From: Pseudomonas sp.
Lineage (GTDB): Bacteria; Pseudomonadota; Gammaproteobacteria; Pseudomonadales; Pseudomonadaceae
Reading direction: 5' to 3'
NCBI GenBank assembly: GCA_007117785.1
Contig: SKFV01000307.1
Span: forward strand, 1 to 5,769
Length of the DNA: 5,769 bases
The first letter of the stretch is position 1, and each line of letters starts with the position of its first letter. The position numbers and the translations under genes were made by a program. Below, piece after piece: positions 5,719 through 5,769 of this stretch. The notes under the pieces were generated by a model that saw only the letters and a list, made by a program, of their open reading frames with translations, searched no databases and was not told the origin of the DNA.

Positions 5719-5769
5719 ATGAGCGATAACACCTACCAGCCACCCAGGGTCTGGACCTGGGAGCCAGGG
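5719..5769 (+). CDS. yghU: YghU-like glutathione S-transferase / disulfide-bond oxidoreductase, 5' fragment
   Basis: Only the first 17 codons are inside the window. They read MSDNTYQPPRVWTWEPG, which closely resembles the distinctive N-terminus of E. coli YghU as I recall it (M-T-D-N-T-Y-Q-P-x-K-V-W-T-W). YghU is a nu-class glutathione transferase with disulfide-bond reductase activity that binds two glutathione molecules in the cytoplasm. AAAGGA at 5707-5712 lies six bases before the ATG, so the start is secure. The catalytic region lies beyond the window and cannot be checked. The identification rests on a short but characteristic segment. If right, it adds a second glutathione-linked gene to the neighbourhood. 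Confidence 0.78.
   Translation, partial: MSDNTYQPPRVWTWEPG

Overview
The window looks like chromosomal DNA of a gammaproteobacterium, most likely a Pseudomonas relative. This is an inference from the moderately high GC content, the AGGAG-type ribosome binding sites, and protein families that are common in that group (DUF924, GFA, CHAD, YghU-type glutathione transferase). No rRNA, tRNA, insertion sequence, phage gene or CRISPR array is visible. Gene density is normal; the longest gap without a gene is 189 bases (3371-3559).

Layout, left to right: a ferritin-like diiron protein whose start codon probably lies just left of the window (to 525); a DUF924 protein (680-1216); a GFA-family zinc protein (1282-1695); a CHAD-domain protein (1800-2609). 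These four run on the + strand with gaps of 65-154 bases, so they are probably not one tight operon. A minus-strand gene follows (3370-2597), encoding a monothiol glutaredoxin domain fused to a MauE/DoxX-like membrane domain. Its end overlaps the end of the CHAD gene by 13 bases. A 189-base divergent spacer separates it from a small four-helix membrane protein of unknown function (3560-3934). Next comes the most interesting gene, a protein with two CDGSH iron-sulfur motifs followed by the FMN/[3Fe-4S] domain of glutamate synthase (4063-5601). Two adjacent perfect hairpins follow it, and then the first 17 codons of a yghU-like glutathione S-transferase (from 5719).

Several genes share a thiol, glutathione or iron-sulfur theme: the ferritin-like protein (iron), GFA (glutathione/zinc family), glutaredoxin-MauE (thiol redox at the membrane), CDGSH-GltS (three predicted Fe-S clusters plus flavin) and YghU (glutathione disulfide-bond reductase family). 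They may serve redox or metal homeostasis together, but the spacing and mixed strands do not show co-regulation. The best candidate for an under-described system is the CDGSH-CDGSH-GltS fusion, which appears to carry a complete electron-transfer chain in one polypeptide while lacking the glutaminase domain of true glutamate synthase.
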